This document shows, in pieces, positions 7,149 to 16,048 of a stretch of DNA of 64,000 nucleotides (the first letter of the stretch is position 1; each line of letters opens with the position of its first letter). The notes beneath the pieces were generated by a model. That model had not been told where the DNA came from. It saw only the letters and a program-made list of their open reading frames with translations, and did not search any database. Location of the stretch: the NCBI RefSeq assembly GCF_024699965.1, contig NZ_JAJOMZ010000004.1, positions 620,001-684,000 on the forward strand, read 5' to 3'. This stretch comes from Flavobacterium sp. J372 (lineage in GTDB: Bacteria > Bacteroidota > Bacteroidia > Flavobacteriales > Flavobacteriaceae). The position numbers were made by a program, and so were the translations under genes.

Positions 7149-8855
7149 TTAAAAACTAAAACTTATTCCTGAATATAAACCGATAAAATACGGCTTGAAG
7201 TTTCCGGAATCACTACTGAATGTGTTTACCTGATATTTGAACATAGGCTCAAAATTGGCCTCAAACGCTTTCCAGAAACGGTAGCGGAAACCAACGCCTA
7301 TATTGGTGCTGAAGTGTACATTATTAAGATTTTGGGCTTCGCCCATATCTGATGTAAGCCCCTGGGTTGAAACTACGCTTACGTTATTATCGTTAAGAAA
7401 CAGTGTACTCACGCCGCCTATGACATCAATGCCGAAGCGCTTATTAAGTATTTTATATGACATTTCAAGAGGCACCTCTATATAGCCCATTTGCTGAACC
7501 ATTGAACCATTAAATCTCTGGCCTTCAATACCTTCATCGGCAAAGCCATTAATAGTAGTAGCGCCTTGGTTTTCAACCACAATGTTTGCTCTGCCGCGGC
7601 CTGCTACATTAGGGGTGTGCTGGCTAAGTGCAGCATAAAACTGTATATCGTTGGTTGAGTAACTAAGGTTTACAGTATTGATGCCTGAACGGATTGAGAT
7701 CTTATCATTTAGAGCATAGTTAACACCCAGCCCGTAGCTAAGATTGTTATCATAGGTCTTGCTGTTATTGGCCAGTTGTGAATCTATAGGCGAGCCATTG
7801 CCCATAGAATTATAAAATACCGGAGCCATTTGCGGCTTTATATTCCACCGTGGGCTATTTTCCGCTACCGCTTTTTCCTGTTCTTTTTCTTTGCCCAGCT
7901 GTTTTTCTTTAAGCAATTTCTCAAGGGCATTTTCCTGTGGCTGTACAGTACTGTCATTGGCAACGGGCGCATTGGCGATAGCTTCACCTGCTTTTAAATC
8001 TGGTGAACTGTTTTTGTTATCAGTGCCGGAAGAGCTATTCGTTATAGCCATATTGCTGTTTTTATTTTGCGGTGTTTGTGCAACAGCCCGGTTACTATTT
8101 TCAGGTGTAATAGCTATATTACCCGGTAACTCTTCAAATTGCGGCGCATTAGCGTTTCTTGTACGATTATTGTTTTGGCGTTGCGCCACAGCTTCATCGC
8201 CATTATCCTGCAATGATTGTTGTTTTACACTGCCATTACGCTTATTATTGCGTTTAGTGCTTTTATAAGCTACACCTTCTTCAGCACGGATTGGATTACT
8301 GAAACGTGATTTATTTTTTATACGGCTGCCCCTCTGTGAATTTTCTCTCTCTTTCGCGAGACCATCGCGGCCGGATGCCACAGCATTGCCAGATGATGAA
8401 ATGTCTCCCGTTTTCTGCAGGTTACCGGTAGCCGTACTTCTGTCTTTAGATGTATCCTCCTTTGAAAAATCTCCTGATGCTACAGCAGATTCATTATTTG
8501 CAGCATTAAATGCTTTTGATGTATCAGCAACCACCTCATTTGGCTGTACAGGATCATTGGTTGGGTATATCCTGTTTGTACCATCCGGGTTTGTACTGTC
8601 GGCATCTTCTACAACAATGCCATTGCTGCTGCCAGAATCTGTGCCGCCGCTAAAAAACGGCAAGCTTACCATCAGTCCTATAACAAGCAGTGCGGCCACA
8701 CCGCCTACACGGTACCAAAGCGGAATAACCCGGCGCTTCTTTTTCTTTTTCAGCAGTTCAGCTTCAATGTTGCCCCATGCCGTTTCCGGTGGTGCAACCT
8801 CAAAATCCCTGAACTTTTCCCGGAAAAGCCTGTCTATATCTTTCTTCTCATTCAT
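7149..8855 (-). CDS. Putative dual-membrane anti-sigma factor with C-terminal outer-membrane beta-barrel
   Basis: 568 residues. Residues 1-45 form a soluble segment (LFREKFRDFEVAPPETAW, then a KKKKKRR stop-transfer cluster) typical of anti-sigma N-termini. A transmembrane helix follows (about 47-69, GGVAALLVIGLMVSLPFF). Residues about 70-334 are low complexity (N/S/Q/K/E) and read as a disordered linker. Residues about 335-568 look like an eight-strand PorT/OmpA-like barrel ending in the aromatic-terminated ISFSF, as BAM substrates do. One chain would thus run from cytoplasm to outer membrane. The start overlaps the sigma gene stop by 8 nt, so the pair is translationally coupled. Dual membrane-spanning anti-sigma factors (Dma) of this layout are known from Bacteroides. 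No cleavage site is visible. Confidence 0.75.
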   Translation of the reverse strand: MNEKKDIDRLFREKFRDFEVAPPETAWGNIEAELLKKKKKRRVIPLWYRVGGVAALLVIGLMVSLPFFSGGTDSGSSNGIVVEDADSTNPDGTNRIYPTNDPVQPNEVVADTSKAFNAANNESAVASGDFSKEDTSKDRSTATGNLQKTGDISSSGNAVASGRDGLAKERENSQRGSRIKNKSRFSNPIRAEEGVAYKSTKRNNKRNGSVKQQSLQDNGDEAVAQRQNNNRTRNANAPQFEELPGNIAITPENSNRAVAQTPQNKNSNMAITNSSSGTDNKNSSPDLKAGEAIANAPVANDSTVQPQENALEKLLKEKQLGKEKEQEKAVAENSPRWNIKPQMAPVFYNSMGNGSPIDSQLANNSKTYDNNLSYGLGVNYALNDKISIRSGINTVNLSYSTNDIQFYAALSQHTPNVAGRGRANIVVENQGATTINGFADEGIEGQRFNGSMVQQMGYIEVPLEMSYKILNKRFGIDVIGGVSTLFLNDNNVSVVSTQGLTSDMGEAQNLNNVHFSTNIGVGFRYRFWKAFEANFEPMFKYQVNTFSSDSGNFKPYFIGLYSGISFSF

Positions 8856-9395
8856 TAGCCTTAAGTTTTAGTCCCTGGGCTTCAATTTTTTCTTTCAGTA
8901 TCATCCTTGCACGTGCGAGGTTAGATTTTGACGTCCCTACGTTTATATTCAGCATTTCAGAAATCTCCTTGTGCGAAAAGCCGTCAACGGCATACATGTT
9001 AAATACCATCCGGTACCTGTCAGGCAGGGCCTGTATCGCTTCAGTAAGAAAATCCATCGAAACAGATTCAACGTCAATCTCAATCTCGGCCTCTTCAAGC
9101 GTATTTTCAGAAACTATCTCAAAAATAGTATCACTCCTGTACTTCTGCAGTACATTATTGATCATTACCCGCTTTGCCCATCCTTCAAACGAGCCCTTAA
9201 ACTGGAAGAGCTCTATCTTGCTAAAGATCAGTAAAAAACCATCCTGTAGGTTGTCCTGTGCATCTTCATAACTGCGTGAATACTTAAGGCAAACACCAAA
9301 CAGCTTAGGCGCCAGTAGGCGGTAAAGCTGCTCCTGTGCCCTTATATCGCTTTTCTGGCAGTTGAGTATGATTTGATTCGTCCAAACAATTTCAT
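8848..9395 (-). CDS. RNA polymerase ECF sigma factor, frame broken near its start
   Basis: Region 2 (YRLLAPKLFGVCLKYSRSY, then EDAQDNLQDGF) and region 4 (LPDRYRMVFNMYAVDGFSHK, then EISEMLNINVGTSKSNLARA) are both clear. No ATG, GTG or TTG lies in this frame between the stop at 9469-9471 and Met at 9165, which is already past region 2. An ATG at 9393-9395, 3 nt after the upstream stop, is in another frame; one extra A in the AAA run at 9390-9392 would make MKIVWTNQIILNCQKSD and a 182-residue protein of normal size. A CTG start at 9402 is a weaker alternative. The partner is the downstream barrel-bearing anti-sigma protein, overlapping by 8 nt. Confidence 0.82.
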
Positions 9396-9398
9396 TTT

Positions 9399-9824
9399 TC
9401 AGTACGTTACAGGCACTTCTTGCTCTAAGTATATCTGGTTTCCCACTGCATCTTCGCCCTTGTAAAACTTAAACAGGTATGTGTCAAACGAATAGTTTTC
9501 AGGACATTTTAAAATGAACGACTGGCTATCAGGCTGTGTACTTACAATGGGTGCACAATTTGCATTCTCAATGTAAAGCGCCTGTACCGCAACAGTCCTT
9601 ATGTGTTCATTAGCTTCATAATAAAAACCGTCAAAGTAATAGCAATCACTTGGCCTCCTGAAGTTTACCTTAATTTCATACTCATGGCCCGGCGACATAC
9701 TTTCAGGCAACTCAACACTTTCCACAGGAAGAAACTCAACGTGAAATTGCTTATTGTTGTCGTCATCCAGTGCACAGGCAGCCGTCAGCACAATTAAACA
9801 TAGTAGAAATAAAATCTTTTTCAT
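9399..9824 (-). CDS. Small lipoprotein, first gene of the sigma operon
   Basis: 141 residues starting MKKILFLLCLIVLTAACALD, a type II signal peptide with a cysteine at about residue 17, followed by acidic DDD, which in Bacteroidota does not prevent outer-membrane sorting. Upstream in-frame starts exist to 9902, but they would place 26 residues ahead of the signal peptide, so the ATG at 9824 is chosen. The mature part holds three or more cysteines and beta-rich segments; no family is recognised. The sigma gene begins 3 nt after the stop, so the product may take part in the same envelope signalling unit. That role is inferred from position only. Confidence 0.75.
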   Translation of the reverse strand: MKKILFLLCLIVLTAACALDDDNNKQFHVEFLPVESVELPESMSPGHEYEIKVNFRRPSDCYYFDGFYYEANEHIRTVAVQALYIENANCAPIVSTQPDSQSFILKCPENYSFDTYLFKFYKGEDAVGNQIYLEQEVPVTY

Positions 9825-9883
9825 AATAATCTTTCCCGCAAATTGTTTATTAGTAGATGCATAAACCATAAAAAGGTTGCGTA

Positions 9884-9891
9884 CAAAATTA
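9884..9891 (-). promoter_or_regulatory. Candidate -7 element upstream of the lipoprotein-sigma-anti-sigma operon
   Basis: Minus-strand TAATTTTG matches TAnnTTTG. It would give a leader of roughly 55 nt before the ATG at 9824. No -33 TTTG is evident, so a sigma other than the housekeeping one could also be involved. Confidence 0.35.
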
Positions 9892-9992
9892 AAAAAAATC
9901 ACACTTTAAGATATGATACAACAATCACAATAAACTTCCTTACATTTTGTAACCTGTAGATGACACTAGTTGCTACCAACCGTAACTGAAAA

Positions 9993-10643
9993 TTACCTGT
10001 CACCCTCCCACTCAGCATAAAATTGGGCAAGGAAATCTTCCATATATTTGTGCCTGCCTTCTGCGAGTTTTTTGCCGGTTTTTGTATTCATGCGGTCCTT
10101 CAGCAGCAGCAGCTTTTCATAGAAATGATTTAAGGTAGGGCTGTGGCTGTTTTTGTATTCTTCCTTGCTCATTTTTAAGTTTGGGGAAATAGCCGGGTCA
10201 TATAGCGCCCTGTTCTTAAACCCGCCATAGTTGAATGCCCGGGCTATTCCAATAGCGCCAAGGGCATCGAGCCTGTCAGCATCCTGAACAATGTCAAGTT
10301 CGATTGAGCTGAACTTCTTCTCGAAATTTCCGCCTTTGAAAGATATGTTTTCAATAATTGCAATCACATGTGCAATTGTTGCTTCATCTACGCCCTGCCT
10401 TTCCAGAAAATCCCGTGCTACTTTCGGGCCAACTGTTTCATCGCCATTTTGGAACTTGCTGTCTGCCACATCATGCAGCAGCGCACCCAGCTGAACAATT
10501 TCTATATTGCATTCTTCGCCTTCCGCAATGAGCACAGCATTTTTGTAAACCCGCTCTATATGAAACCAGTCATGCCCGCCTTCAGCGCCGTGAAGCTGTT
10601 GTTTTACAAAGTGGATTGTGTTATCTAAAAGTTGAGAAGACAT
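9993..10643 (-). CDS. HD-domain phosphohydrolase
   Basis: 216 residues of the HD superfamily (metal-dependent phosphohydrolases, YedJ-like branch). Metal ligands are visible as HDWFHIERV near the N-terminus, LLHDVADSKF (the HD pair) and IVQDADRLDALGAIGIARAF (the distal Asp). Substrates for this branch are unsettled, probably small phosphorylated molecules. It is followed after 4 nt by the DUF6688 gene on its upstream side, so the two may be co-transcribed. The 90 nt between its stop and the lipoprotein operon hold nothing recognisable. Confidence 0.88.
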   Translation of the reverse strand: MSSQLLDNTIHFVKQQLHGAEGGHDWFHIERVYKNAVLIAEGEECNIEIVQLGALLHDVADSKFQNGDETVGPKVARDFLERQGVDEATIAHVIAIIENISFKGGNFEKKFSSIELDIVQDADRLDALGAIGIARAFNYGGFKNRALYDPAISPNLKMSKEEYKNSHSPTLNHFYEKLLLLKDRMNTKTGKKLAEGRHKYMEDFLAQFYAEWEGDR

Positions 10644-10647
10644 CTTT

Positions 10648-11731
10648 TTATTTTAAATATTGTTTAGTGATTTTACTTTCCGGTTTGTTACAGAACATGT
10701 AGAGCGTGATTAGAAATACCCATTCTAATGGTTTCATCAAAATATAGGTAATATCTGAGCGTATTGAGGTGTTTATCTTCTTCGATAAATTATATCCGTA
10801 CCTGTCATAGTTTTTCCGTATCATTTTGTGACATGCGGGGCTAATATCACCTACTAGTTCTTCAAATGCGTTGGCAATCTGGAGCTGGCGGTTTACAATA
10901 ATTTTTTGCCCGGCACGTGTTCCTACAGCTAGAGGTTTTACAAGTTTAGGATTTCCCTTTGCTGCTACAGTGCATAGATAATGACCGTTATGGTTAAGTA
11001 TGGGCGGATGCATTTGCTGTGACAAACGCCATAGCGAAGTATCTGTAAAAACTTTTATAGCGGAGTCGGGCTCCTGGCCAAAGATAATAAGTACCAGTGT
11101 AGATATCGCTACATAAGGTATTATCAGGATAAAAGCCATAACCGGAAGCTTACCGGCTTGTATGGTAAAATTATGCAGCAGCTGCAATACCTTGTTTGAA
11201 TAGCGAAAGTGTGCGTATTGTATACTATGAATTCTGAAGGGTCCGTATGAGAATTACGATACCAATAAATATTGCAATGACCGGCATCCATATGAAAAAT
11301 ACTGTGCCGTCATTATCATACTGTTGTATCGATTGGCGATTGTGCTGAGTAATTTGCAGCAGTAATGCTACTTGATGAATAATTCCTGCTATAATCGCCG
11401 ACAGTAATGCTGCAAGTGTAAGCGGCGGCAATCGGTTTTCTTTTACCCATATTACAGCTGTTGCAAGATTGAACGAAATAAAATAATAGCAAAAAGTGAG
11501 GCTATGCTGAAACGATATTGGAGTATAACAATTCATGTCAACGGAATCGATAGCTACACTAAATTCATTGTCATGAACTTCCATACCGACAATAAAGACT
11601 AGGATCGAAATAAAATACAATACTCCTATAATTGCATCTGCTTTGGGAACATCTTTGTGAATCCTTCTTAGCAATGAATAAAGAAATAGCGCAGGGAGGC
11701 TGGTGATAATAAAGAAAATGAAAATTAGCAT
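10648..11731 (-). CDS. DUF6688-like membrane protein, frame broken in the middle
   Basis: Two adjacent reading frames look like the halves of one protein. The upstream half (11225-11731, 168 residues) is membrane-embedded with about four helices (LIFIFFIITSLPALFLYSLL, VLYFISILVFIVGMEV). The downstream half (to 10648) starts only at a TTG and carries GQEPDSAIKVFTDTS, GHYLCTVAAKGNPKLVKPL, VNRQLQIANAFEEL and MKPLEWVFLITLYMF, which I recall as the C-terminal pattern of DUF6688. The join is near 11239-11241 (GGG), where deleting one base gives a continuous 360-residue protein. The family's function is unknown. If the break is real, neither half would be likely to work alone. The family assignment is from memory. 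Confidence 0.65.
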
Positions 11732-11759
11732 CAGGGGGTCTTAAATGCACTAAATTAAA

Positions 11760-11783
11760 TAAAAAACTGCCATGAGAGGCAGT
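11760..11783 (-). terminator. Intrinsic terminator of the acyl-ACP desaturase gene
   Basis: Stem ACTGCC / GGCAGT with a 6-nt loop, followed on the minus strand by six T. It lies just after the desaturase stop and separates it from the DUF6688 unit. Confidence 0.8.
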
Positions 11784-11789
11784 CTGTAA

Positions 11790-12788
11790 TTATTTAATTA
11801 AAGCAGGCTGTACCCACTTAAAAATATGAGGTTCTTCAGGAATCACTATACGTTCTGATATTCGCTGCATCCTTGCCGGCAGCTTCATAAGGAAGTCACG
11901 CGCCTTTTCTGCCTCGGCTGTAAGGCTTCCAATTTTGTCAATCTGCCATTTTTCTATCAGCTTCTGCAGGATATCAATATAATCCTGTGCGGTATAAACG
12001 CCAAGGCGCTGAGCTGAGTCAGAGAATTGCTCAAATGCTTCACCTATTTTCTGGCCAGATTCGCGCAGGAAGTGTGCCGGCATAACGATTTTATGCTTCA
12101 TCATGTCCTGGAAGGCAATCATCATTTCGCTCGGGTCAACTTCAAAAATGCGGCGGATAAATTCGGAGTAGGCTGTATGGTGGCGCATCTCATCTCCTGC
12201 AATCAGTTTACACATTTTAGATAGCTTTTTATCACCATATTGTTTTGCAATCTGTGCCACACGGTTGTGTGATGTGTATGTTGCCAGCTCCTGAAAACTG
12301 GTGTATACAAAGTTTTTATAGGGGTCGCGCCCGGTACCAATATCAAGCCCGTCGTTTATCAGATGCTGGGTAGTGATTTCTACTTCACGCATGTTTACAC
12401 GCCCCGAGAGGTAGAGGTATTTATTGAGTGTATCGCCGTGGCGGTTTTCTTCGCCTGTCCAGTTACGCACCCATTTGGCCCAGCCGTTGCCGCCGCCTTC
12501 TTCCATCTGGTCAACGCCTTCTACATCCATAAGCCATGACTCATAGGTAGGCAGGGCTTCTTCGGTAATGGTATCGCCTACAAGCACTACCCAAAAATCA
12601 TACGGCAGGTCTTTAGCTATTTCACGAAGTTCTTTTACATCTTCAAAAAAAGCTTCGTTTTGTGAGTCGGGCAACAGGTCTGTAGGCTGCCATATTTTTT
12701 CGACAGGAATAAGATAATCATCAACAAACGTGTTGATGTCCTTTTCGAGGAGTTTCATTACTTCCAGCCTGATGTTGTGTATAGACAT
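11790..12788 (-). CDS. Acyl-ACP desaturase, soluble diiron type
   Basis: 332 residues, plant-like soluble desaturase that puts a cis double bond in acyl-ACP. The diiron carboxylate/His ligands appear as WTGEENRHGDTLNKYLY and IAGDEMRHHTAYSEFIRRIF (the two EEXRH/DEXRH motifs). In bacteria this enzyme gives oxygen-dependent unsaturated fatty acids, useful for membrane fluidity. The PlsC-family gene lies 9 nt upstream of this gene's start, in the same orientation, so synthesis of the unsaturated chain and its incorporation into lipid are probably co-expressed. The electron donor is not encoded here. Confidence 0.93.
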   Translation of the reverse strand: MSIHNIRLEVMKLLEKDINTFVDDYLIPVEKIWQPTDLLPDSQNEAFFEDVKELREIAKDLPYDFWVVLVGDTITEEALPTYESWLMDVEGVDQMEEGGGNGWAKWVRNWTGEENRHGDTLNKYLYLSGRVNMREVEITTQHLINDGLDIGTGRDPYKNFVYTSFQELATYTSHNRVAQIAKQYGDKKLSKMCKLIAGDEMRHHTAYSEFIRRIFEVDPSEMMIAFQDMMKHKIVMPAHFLRESGQKIGEAFEQFSDSAQRLGVYTAQDYIDILQKLIEKWQIDKIGSLTAEAEKARDFLMKLPARMQRISERIVIPEEPHIFKWVQPALIK

Positions 12789-12797
12789 AAAAATTAT

Positions 12798-13532
12798 TTA
12801 ATTGTGAATTCCCTGCACTACCGCAGTTTCCGTTTTTGCCATTACCTCTTCAAAAGGCATGCCTTTAATTGCAAATGGCTCCTGCACGGTAAAAGTAAGA
12901 GGTGTACCTAAGCCTAGCGGAAATTGCCCCCAACGGACTAATTTCCATGAATTATTGATGCTTAGAGGTACAATATACGCAGAAGGCGCGAATTTACATA
13001 GTATTTTAAGCCCATTTTCACTAAAGCGTTTAGGCTCTCCTGTACGGCTGCGTGTCCCTTCAGGGAAAATTACAGCTGAGCGGTTGTGTTTCTGTATATA
13101 TTCAGCCATGCCTTTAATGGCTGGCAGAGCTTGTTTCGGGTCTTTACGGTCAATAAGCACCGAGCCGCCGTGGCGCAGGTTGTATGATACACTGGGGATG
13201 CCTTTGCCCAATTCTTTCTTACTTATGAACTTGGGGTGAAACTTTCGCATAAACCAGATGATGGCCGGGATATCATACATGCTCTGGTGATTAGCCACTA
13301 TAATGAGCGGCACGCCTGCCGGGATTTTCTCAATGCCCGTTACCTTATAGCTTGTACCCAGCAAATGAGTGTTCAGGACCAATAACCCGTTTAGTATATC
13401 AACACTTTTTTTGTGTGCCTGGTAGCCAAAAATATTTAGGCATATCACCTGTACAGGATGGAAAATAACCAACAACAGCAGGAAGATGATGTAATAAATA
13501 AAAGATATGGGATATGATAATATCTTTTGCAT
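12798..13532 (-). CDS. plsC: 1-acyl-glycerol-3-phosphate acyltransferase (PlsC)
   Basis: 244 residues with an N-terminal membrane helix (about 5-25, ISFIYYIIFLLLLVIF), the catalytic NHQSMYD (HX4D), and FPEGTRSRTGEPKRF for the phosphate-binding motif. It acylates lysophosphatidate at the inner membrane. The motif set is closer to classic PlsC than the gene at 6347-7090. It is the first gene of a two-gene unit with the acyl-ACP desaturase. No obvious oddity in length or composition. Confidence 0.92.
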   Translation of the reverse strand: MQKILSYPISFIYYIIFLLLLVIFHPVQVICLNIFGYQAHKKSVDILNGLLVLNTHLLGTSYKVTGIEKIPAGVPLIIVANHQSMYDIPAIIWFMRKFHPKFISKKELGKGIPSVSYNLRHGGSVLIDRKDPKQALPAIKGMAEYIQKHNRSAVIFPEGTRSRTGEPKRFSENGLKILCKFAPSAYIVPLSINNSWKLVRWGQFPLGLGTPLTFTVQEPFAIKGMPFEEVMAKTETAVVQGIHN

Positions 13533-13606
13533 GAAGATCGTAATAAAACAGGGGCAAAAGTACTACCTTTTTGTAAGATTCTGAAAAGTTTTAATATGCC
13601 TGCATA

Positions 13607-13638
13607 TATAAAAATAAAACCACGCTGTAAAAGCGTGG
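13607..13638 (-). terminator. Intrinsic terminator of the bacilliredoxin gene
   Basis: Stem CCACGC / GCGTGG with a 7-nt loop; on the minus strand it runs into TTTTATTTTTA. It lies 26 nt beyond the bacilliredoxin stop. Confidence 0.8.
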
Positions 13639-13664
13639 CCTGTTATTACTTGTAAGGTTTGCCA

Positions 13665-14075
13665 TTAGCAAAATTCTGCATACGCATCTTTCAGGTTTTC
13701 TGCAATCATTTCGGCAGGGCGGCCTTCAATATGGTGGCGTTCAAGCATATGCACAAGTTCACCGTCTTTAAACAAAGCCATACTTGGTGATGATGGCGGG
13801 AACGGGAACATCATTTCGCGGGCAGCGTCAACAGCCTCTTTATCCACGCCGGCAAATACCGTGATAAGGTTATCGGGCTTTTTATCGGCATCAAGGCTCA
13901 TTTTAGCGCCCGGCCTTGCGTTGCGTGCCGCACATCCGCAAACCGAATTCACCACTACAAGCGTTGTTCCTTTACGTGAAAGCGCATCTTTAACTGCATC
14001 TGCACTGTGCAGTTCTTCAAAGCCGGCCTCGCTCAATTCAGCGCGCATGGGCCTTACTAATTCTTCAGGATACAT
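13665..14075 (-). CDS. BrxA/BrxB-family bacilliredoxin
   Basis: 136 residues, YphP/YqiW family (formerly DUF1094), thioredoxin fold. The active site is the CxC motif in [17 protein letters not shown], and [20 protein letters not shown] is the conserved loop. In Bacillus these proteins remove bacillithiol from protein disulfides; in flavobacteria, where bacillithiol is also made, the same role is plausible. It is a single gene with its own terminator, downstream of the lycopene cyclase gene on the same strand. Whether it is read with that gene is unclear because 46 nt separate them. Confidence 0.92.
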   Translation of the reverse strand: MYPEELVRPMRAELSEAGFEELHSADAVKDALSRKGTTLVVVNSVCGCAARNARPGAKMSLDADKKPDNLITVFAGVDKEAVDAAREMMFPFPPSSPSMALFKDGELVHMLERHHIEGRPAEMIAENLKDAYAEFC

Positions 14076-14121
14076 AGTATATCGTTTAAGTTTTAGACAA
14101 AAAATTAAAGCACAAAGGTAA

Positions 14122-15279
14122 TCATTTTTTTGGCTGAAAGTTTAAAAGCCGATATAGTGCAGCTTTAATGAAAATGCCTTTGGGGCATTTTAAAATCACT
14201 TTTAAATCTTCAGCAAAAGTTGTTTCTTCATCGAGAAATTTAAAAGTATTTGCAGCGTTACCGTCACGAAATATTGCAGAGAATATTTCAGAACCTTTTT
14301 CATTGTTTCGGTCAAGTATGTCGAGCAGCAACAGGTCATAATACCAAAACTTATCTTTTTTGCGGAGTTGAATTGTGCCAGCACCTTCAACCAGTTGGTT
14401 TACCAAAGCATCCGAAAGTTTATCTGCATTTTTAAAAGTGTAGCCGGTGCTTGCCTTGGTCCACCCACCCGCCGAACCGATGTGGACAATATTTTTGGTA
14501 TTGTTTTTCCAGAACGGATAACATGTCATAGGGATGCTGCCACGCTCTTTGTTAATTATTTCATAATTTCCGCCACCAAGTTGCACCAAGTAATCTTTAA
14601 TGGCAAGTTCATATTCCGCTTCCGAAAGTAAATTTTTTGAGAACAATGTATATTCAACCAATGCCTCGTTTTCGGCAAAAGGCAGCACATACATAAACCG
14701 TGTATTTCCTTTCTGCGGAACGCTAAAATCCATAAATACCGGTTTGTTTACGTCAAAAACAAGATGCTGTGTTTTCACATGCCAGCCTATAAAATGTTGC
14801 TGTAGCACAGGATGCTTGCTTTGCGATGCCGGAAAACCAGGATCATAAATACTATTGAACAGTTTGGAACAAGTGTAGCTATCCCCGGTAGTTTTCACAG
14901 TTACGATACTTCCATTATCACCAAAATCTATAACTTTTGAATTCAGGAATTCAATATTGTCATGCTTCATTAATTCCCCAAATACAAAATTGTAAAAGTC
15001 TATGCCCCGAATCATGTTGTATTGCATCCCCTCGAAGTTGAGGTCAACTTTATTTTCAGCATCAGCAAATACAGCTGTTTCCCATGATTTGTAAATTATA
15101 TTGTCAAACAGGCTTTCGCGGTCAGACCAATAGCACCATGTCCGGTCATTAGACTGTTTAGCGTCAGGATCTATAAGCAAAATCTTTTTTGAAGAGAAAT
15201 TTTCATTAATTGCCATTTTGTAAGCAGTCATCAATGATGATAGCCCTGCCCCGGCAAATATGTAGTCGTAATGCTTCAT
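14122..15279 (-). CDS. crtY: Lycopene cyclase (beta-cyclase, CrtY/CrtL type)
   Basis: 385 residues of an FAD/NAD-binding cyclase that closes the ends of lycopene to beta-rings, giving the yellow-orange carotenoids of flavobacteria. The N-terminal dinucleotide fold is [20 protein letters not shown], followed by DRTWCYWSD (conserved in bacterial cyclases); later blocks are [32 protein letters not shown] and [17 protein letters not shown]. The other carotenoid genes (crtB, crtI, crtZ) are not in the window. It is divergent from the mntR-type regulator, sharing a 115-nt gap that contains a DtxR-like palindrome. Confidence 0.95.
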   Translation of the reverse strand: MKHYDYIFAGAGLSSLMTAYKMAINENFSSKKILLIDPDAKQSNDRTWCYWSDRESLFDNIIYKSWETAVFADAENKVDLNFEGMQYNMIRGIDFYNFVFGELMKHDNIEFLNSKVIDFGDNGSIVTVKTTGDSYTCSKLFNSIYDPGFPASQSKHPVLQQHFIGWHVKTQHLVFDVNKPVFMDFSVPQKGNTRFMYVLPFAENEALVEYTLFSKNLLSEAEYELAIKDYLVQLGGGNYEIINKERGSIPMTCYPFWKNNTKNIVHIGSAGGWTKASTGYTFKNADKLSDALVNQLVEGAGTIQLRKKDKFWYYDLLLLDILDRNNEKGSEIFSAIFRDGNAANTFKFLDEETTFAEDLKVILKCPKGIFIKAALYRLLNFQPKK

Positions 15280-15351
15280 GTCTCACAAACTTAAAAAACT
15301 ATTGTATTTTTTTGATGTACTTTTTGGTTTTTGTGGCTTAATCCAAACAAA

Positions 15352-15367
15352 TTTAGCCAAGCCTAAA
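15352..15367. promoter_or_regulatory. Candidate DtxR/MntR operator
   Basis: TTTAGCC-AA-GCCTAAA is an imperfect 16-bp palindrome (6 of 7 arm positions pair) resembling TTAGG/CCTAA half-sites of DtxR-family repressors. It lies 27 nt upstream of the regulator's own ATG and covers the expected -33 region of its promoter, as an autoregulatory site would. The position also fits control of the divergent crtY gene, though that is less likely. Confidence 0.45.
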
Positions 15368-15383
15368 AATAATTTTATTGTTG

Positions 15384-15391
15384 TATATTTG
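15384..15391 (+). promoter_or_regulatory. -7 element of the regulator-transporter operon
   Basis: TATATTTG, a perfect TAnnTTTG, ends 3 nt before the ATG at 15395. The transcript is predicted to be leaderless. Confidence 0.5.
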
Positions 15392-15394
15392 TTT

Positions 15395-16048
15395 ATGACT
15401 TATTCTGAAGAAAACTATCTTAAGACTATCTATCACCTTTCTCAGGGCGCGTCAAACGGTATTACTACCAATGCAATAGCCGGGGCAATGGAGAGCAAGC
15501 CATCATCGGTTACCGATATGGTGCAGAAGCTTGCAGAGAAAAACCTGGTGGCTTATAAAAAATACCAAGGTGTATCGCTTACGGATGAAGGGCGGCACAT
15601 GGCGCTTATGATTATCCGCAAGCATAGGCTTTGGGAAGTTTTTTGGGTTGAAAAGCTTAATTTTTCATGGGATGAGGTGCATGACGTTGCTGAGCAGCTT
15701 GAACATATAAAATCTGAAAAGCTTACCGATAAACTTGAGGAATTCCTTGACTTCCCGAAAGAAGACCCGCACGGCGACCCGATTCCTGACCGTAATGGTA
15801 AAATTGCTAAAGTTGAAAAACAATTGCTTAGTGAAACAATGCCGGGTAAAAAAGTTATATGTGTAGGTGTGAAAGACAGTTCTTCGACATTCCTTCAGTA
15901 TCTTGACAAACAGCAAATTGCATTAGGCACTACCATTGAAACCTTAGGAAAAGAACATTTTGACCAGTCACTTAATATCCGCATCAATGGCAGGGAATTC
16001 TCTGTTTCTAATAAAATTGCAGGCAACCTTTTTGTAAAAGCGACGTAA
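15395..16048 (+). CDS. DtxR/MntR-family metal-dependent transcriptional regulator
   Basis: 217 residues: winged helix (about 1-60, YSEENYLKTIYHLSQGASN, with SSVTDMVQKLAEKNLV as recognition region), dimer/metal domain (HRLWEVFWVEKLNFSWDEVH carries His/Glu ligands, then AEQLEHIKSEKLTDKLEEFL) and a FeoA/SH3-like C-terminal domain (about 145-217). It should repress metal uptake genes when Mn or Fe is plentiful. A longer reading from 15278 is rejected because it starts inside crtY, adds 39 residues not seen in the family, and runs through the promoter. It abuts the ZIP transporter gene with no gap. Confidence 0.93.
   Translation: MTYSEENYLKTIYHLSQGASNGITTNAIAGAMESKPSSVTDMVQKLAEKNLVAYKKYQGVSLTDEGRHMALMIIRKHRLWEVFWVEKLNFSWDEVHDVAEQLEHIKSEKLTDKLEEFLDFPKEDPHGDPIPDRNGKIAKVEKQLLSETMPGKKVICVGVKDSSSTFLQYLDKQQIALGTTIETLGKEHFDQSLNIRINGREFSVSNKIAGNLFVKAT

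Noticed and set aside
7891..8871. Two long plus-strand frames (7891-8268 and 8386-8871) opposite the anti-sigma gene
   Set aside because: They arise from the low-complexity linker read on the other strand; hydrophobic composition is a by-product of N/S/K-rich codons.
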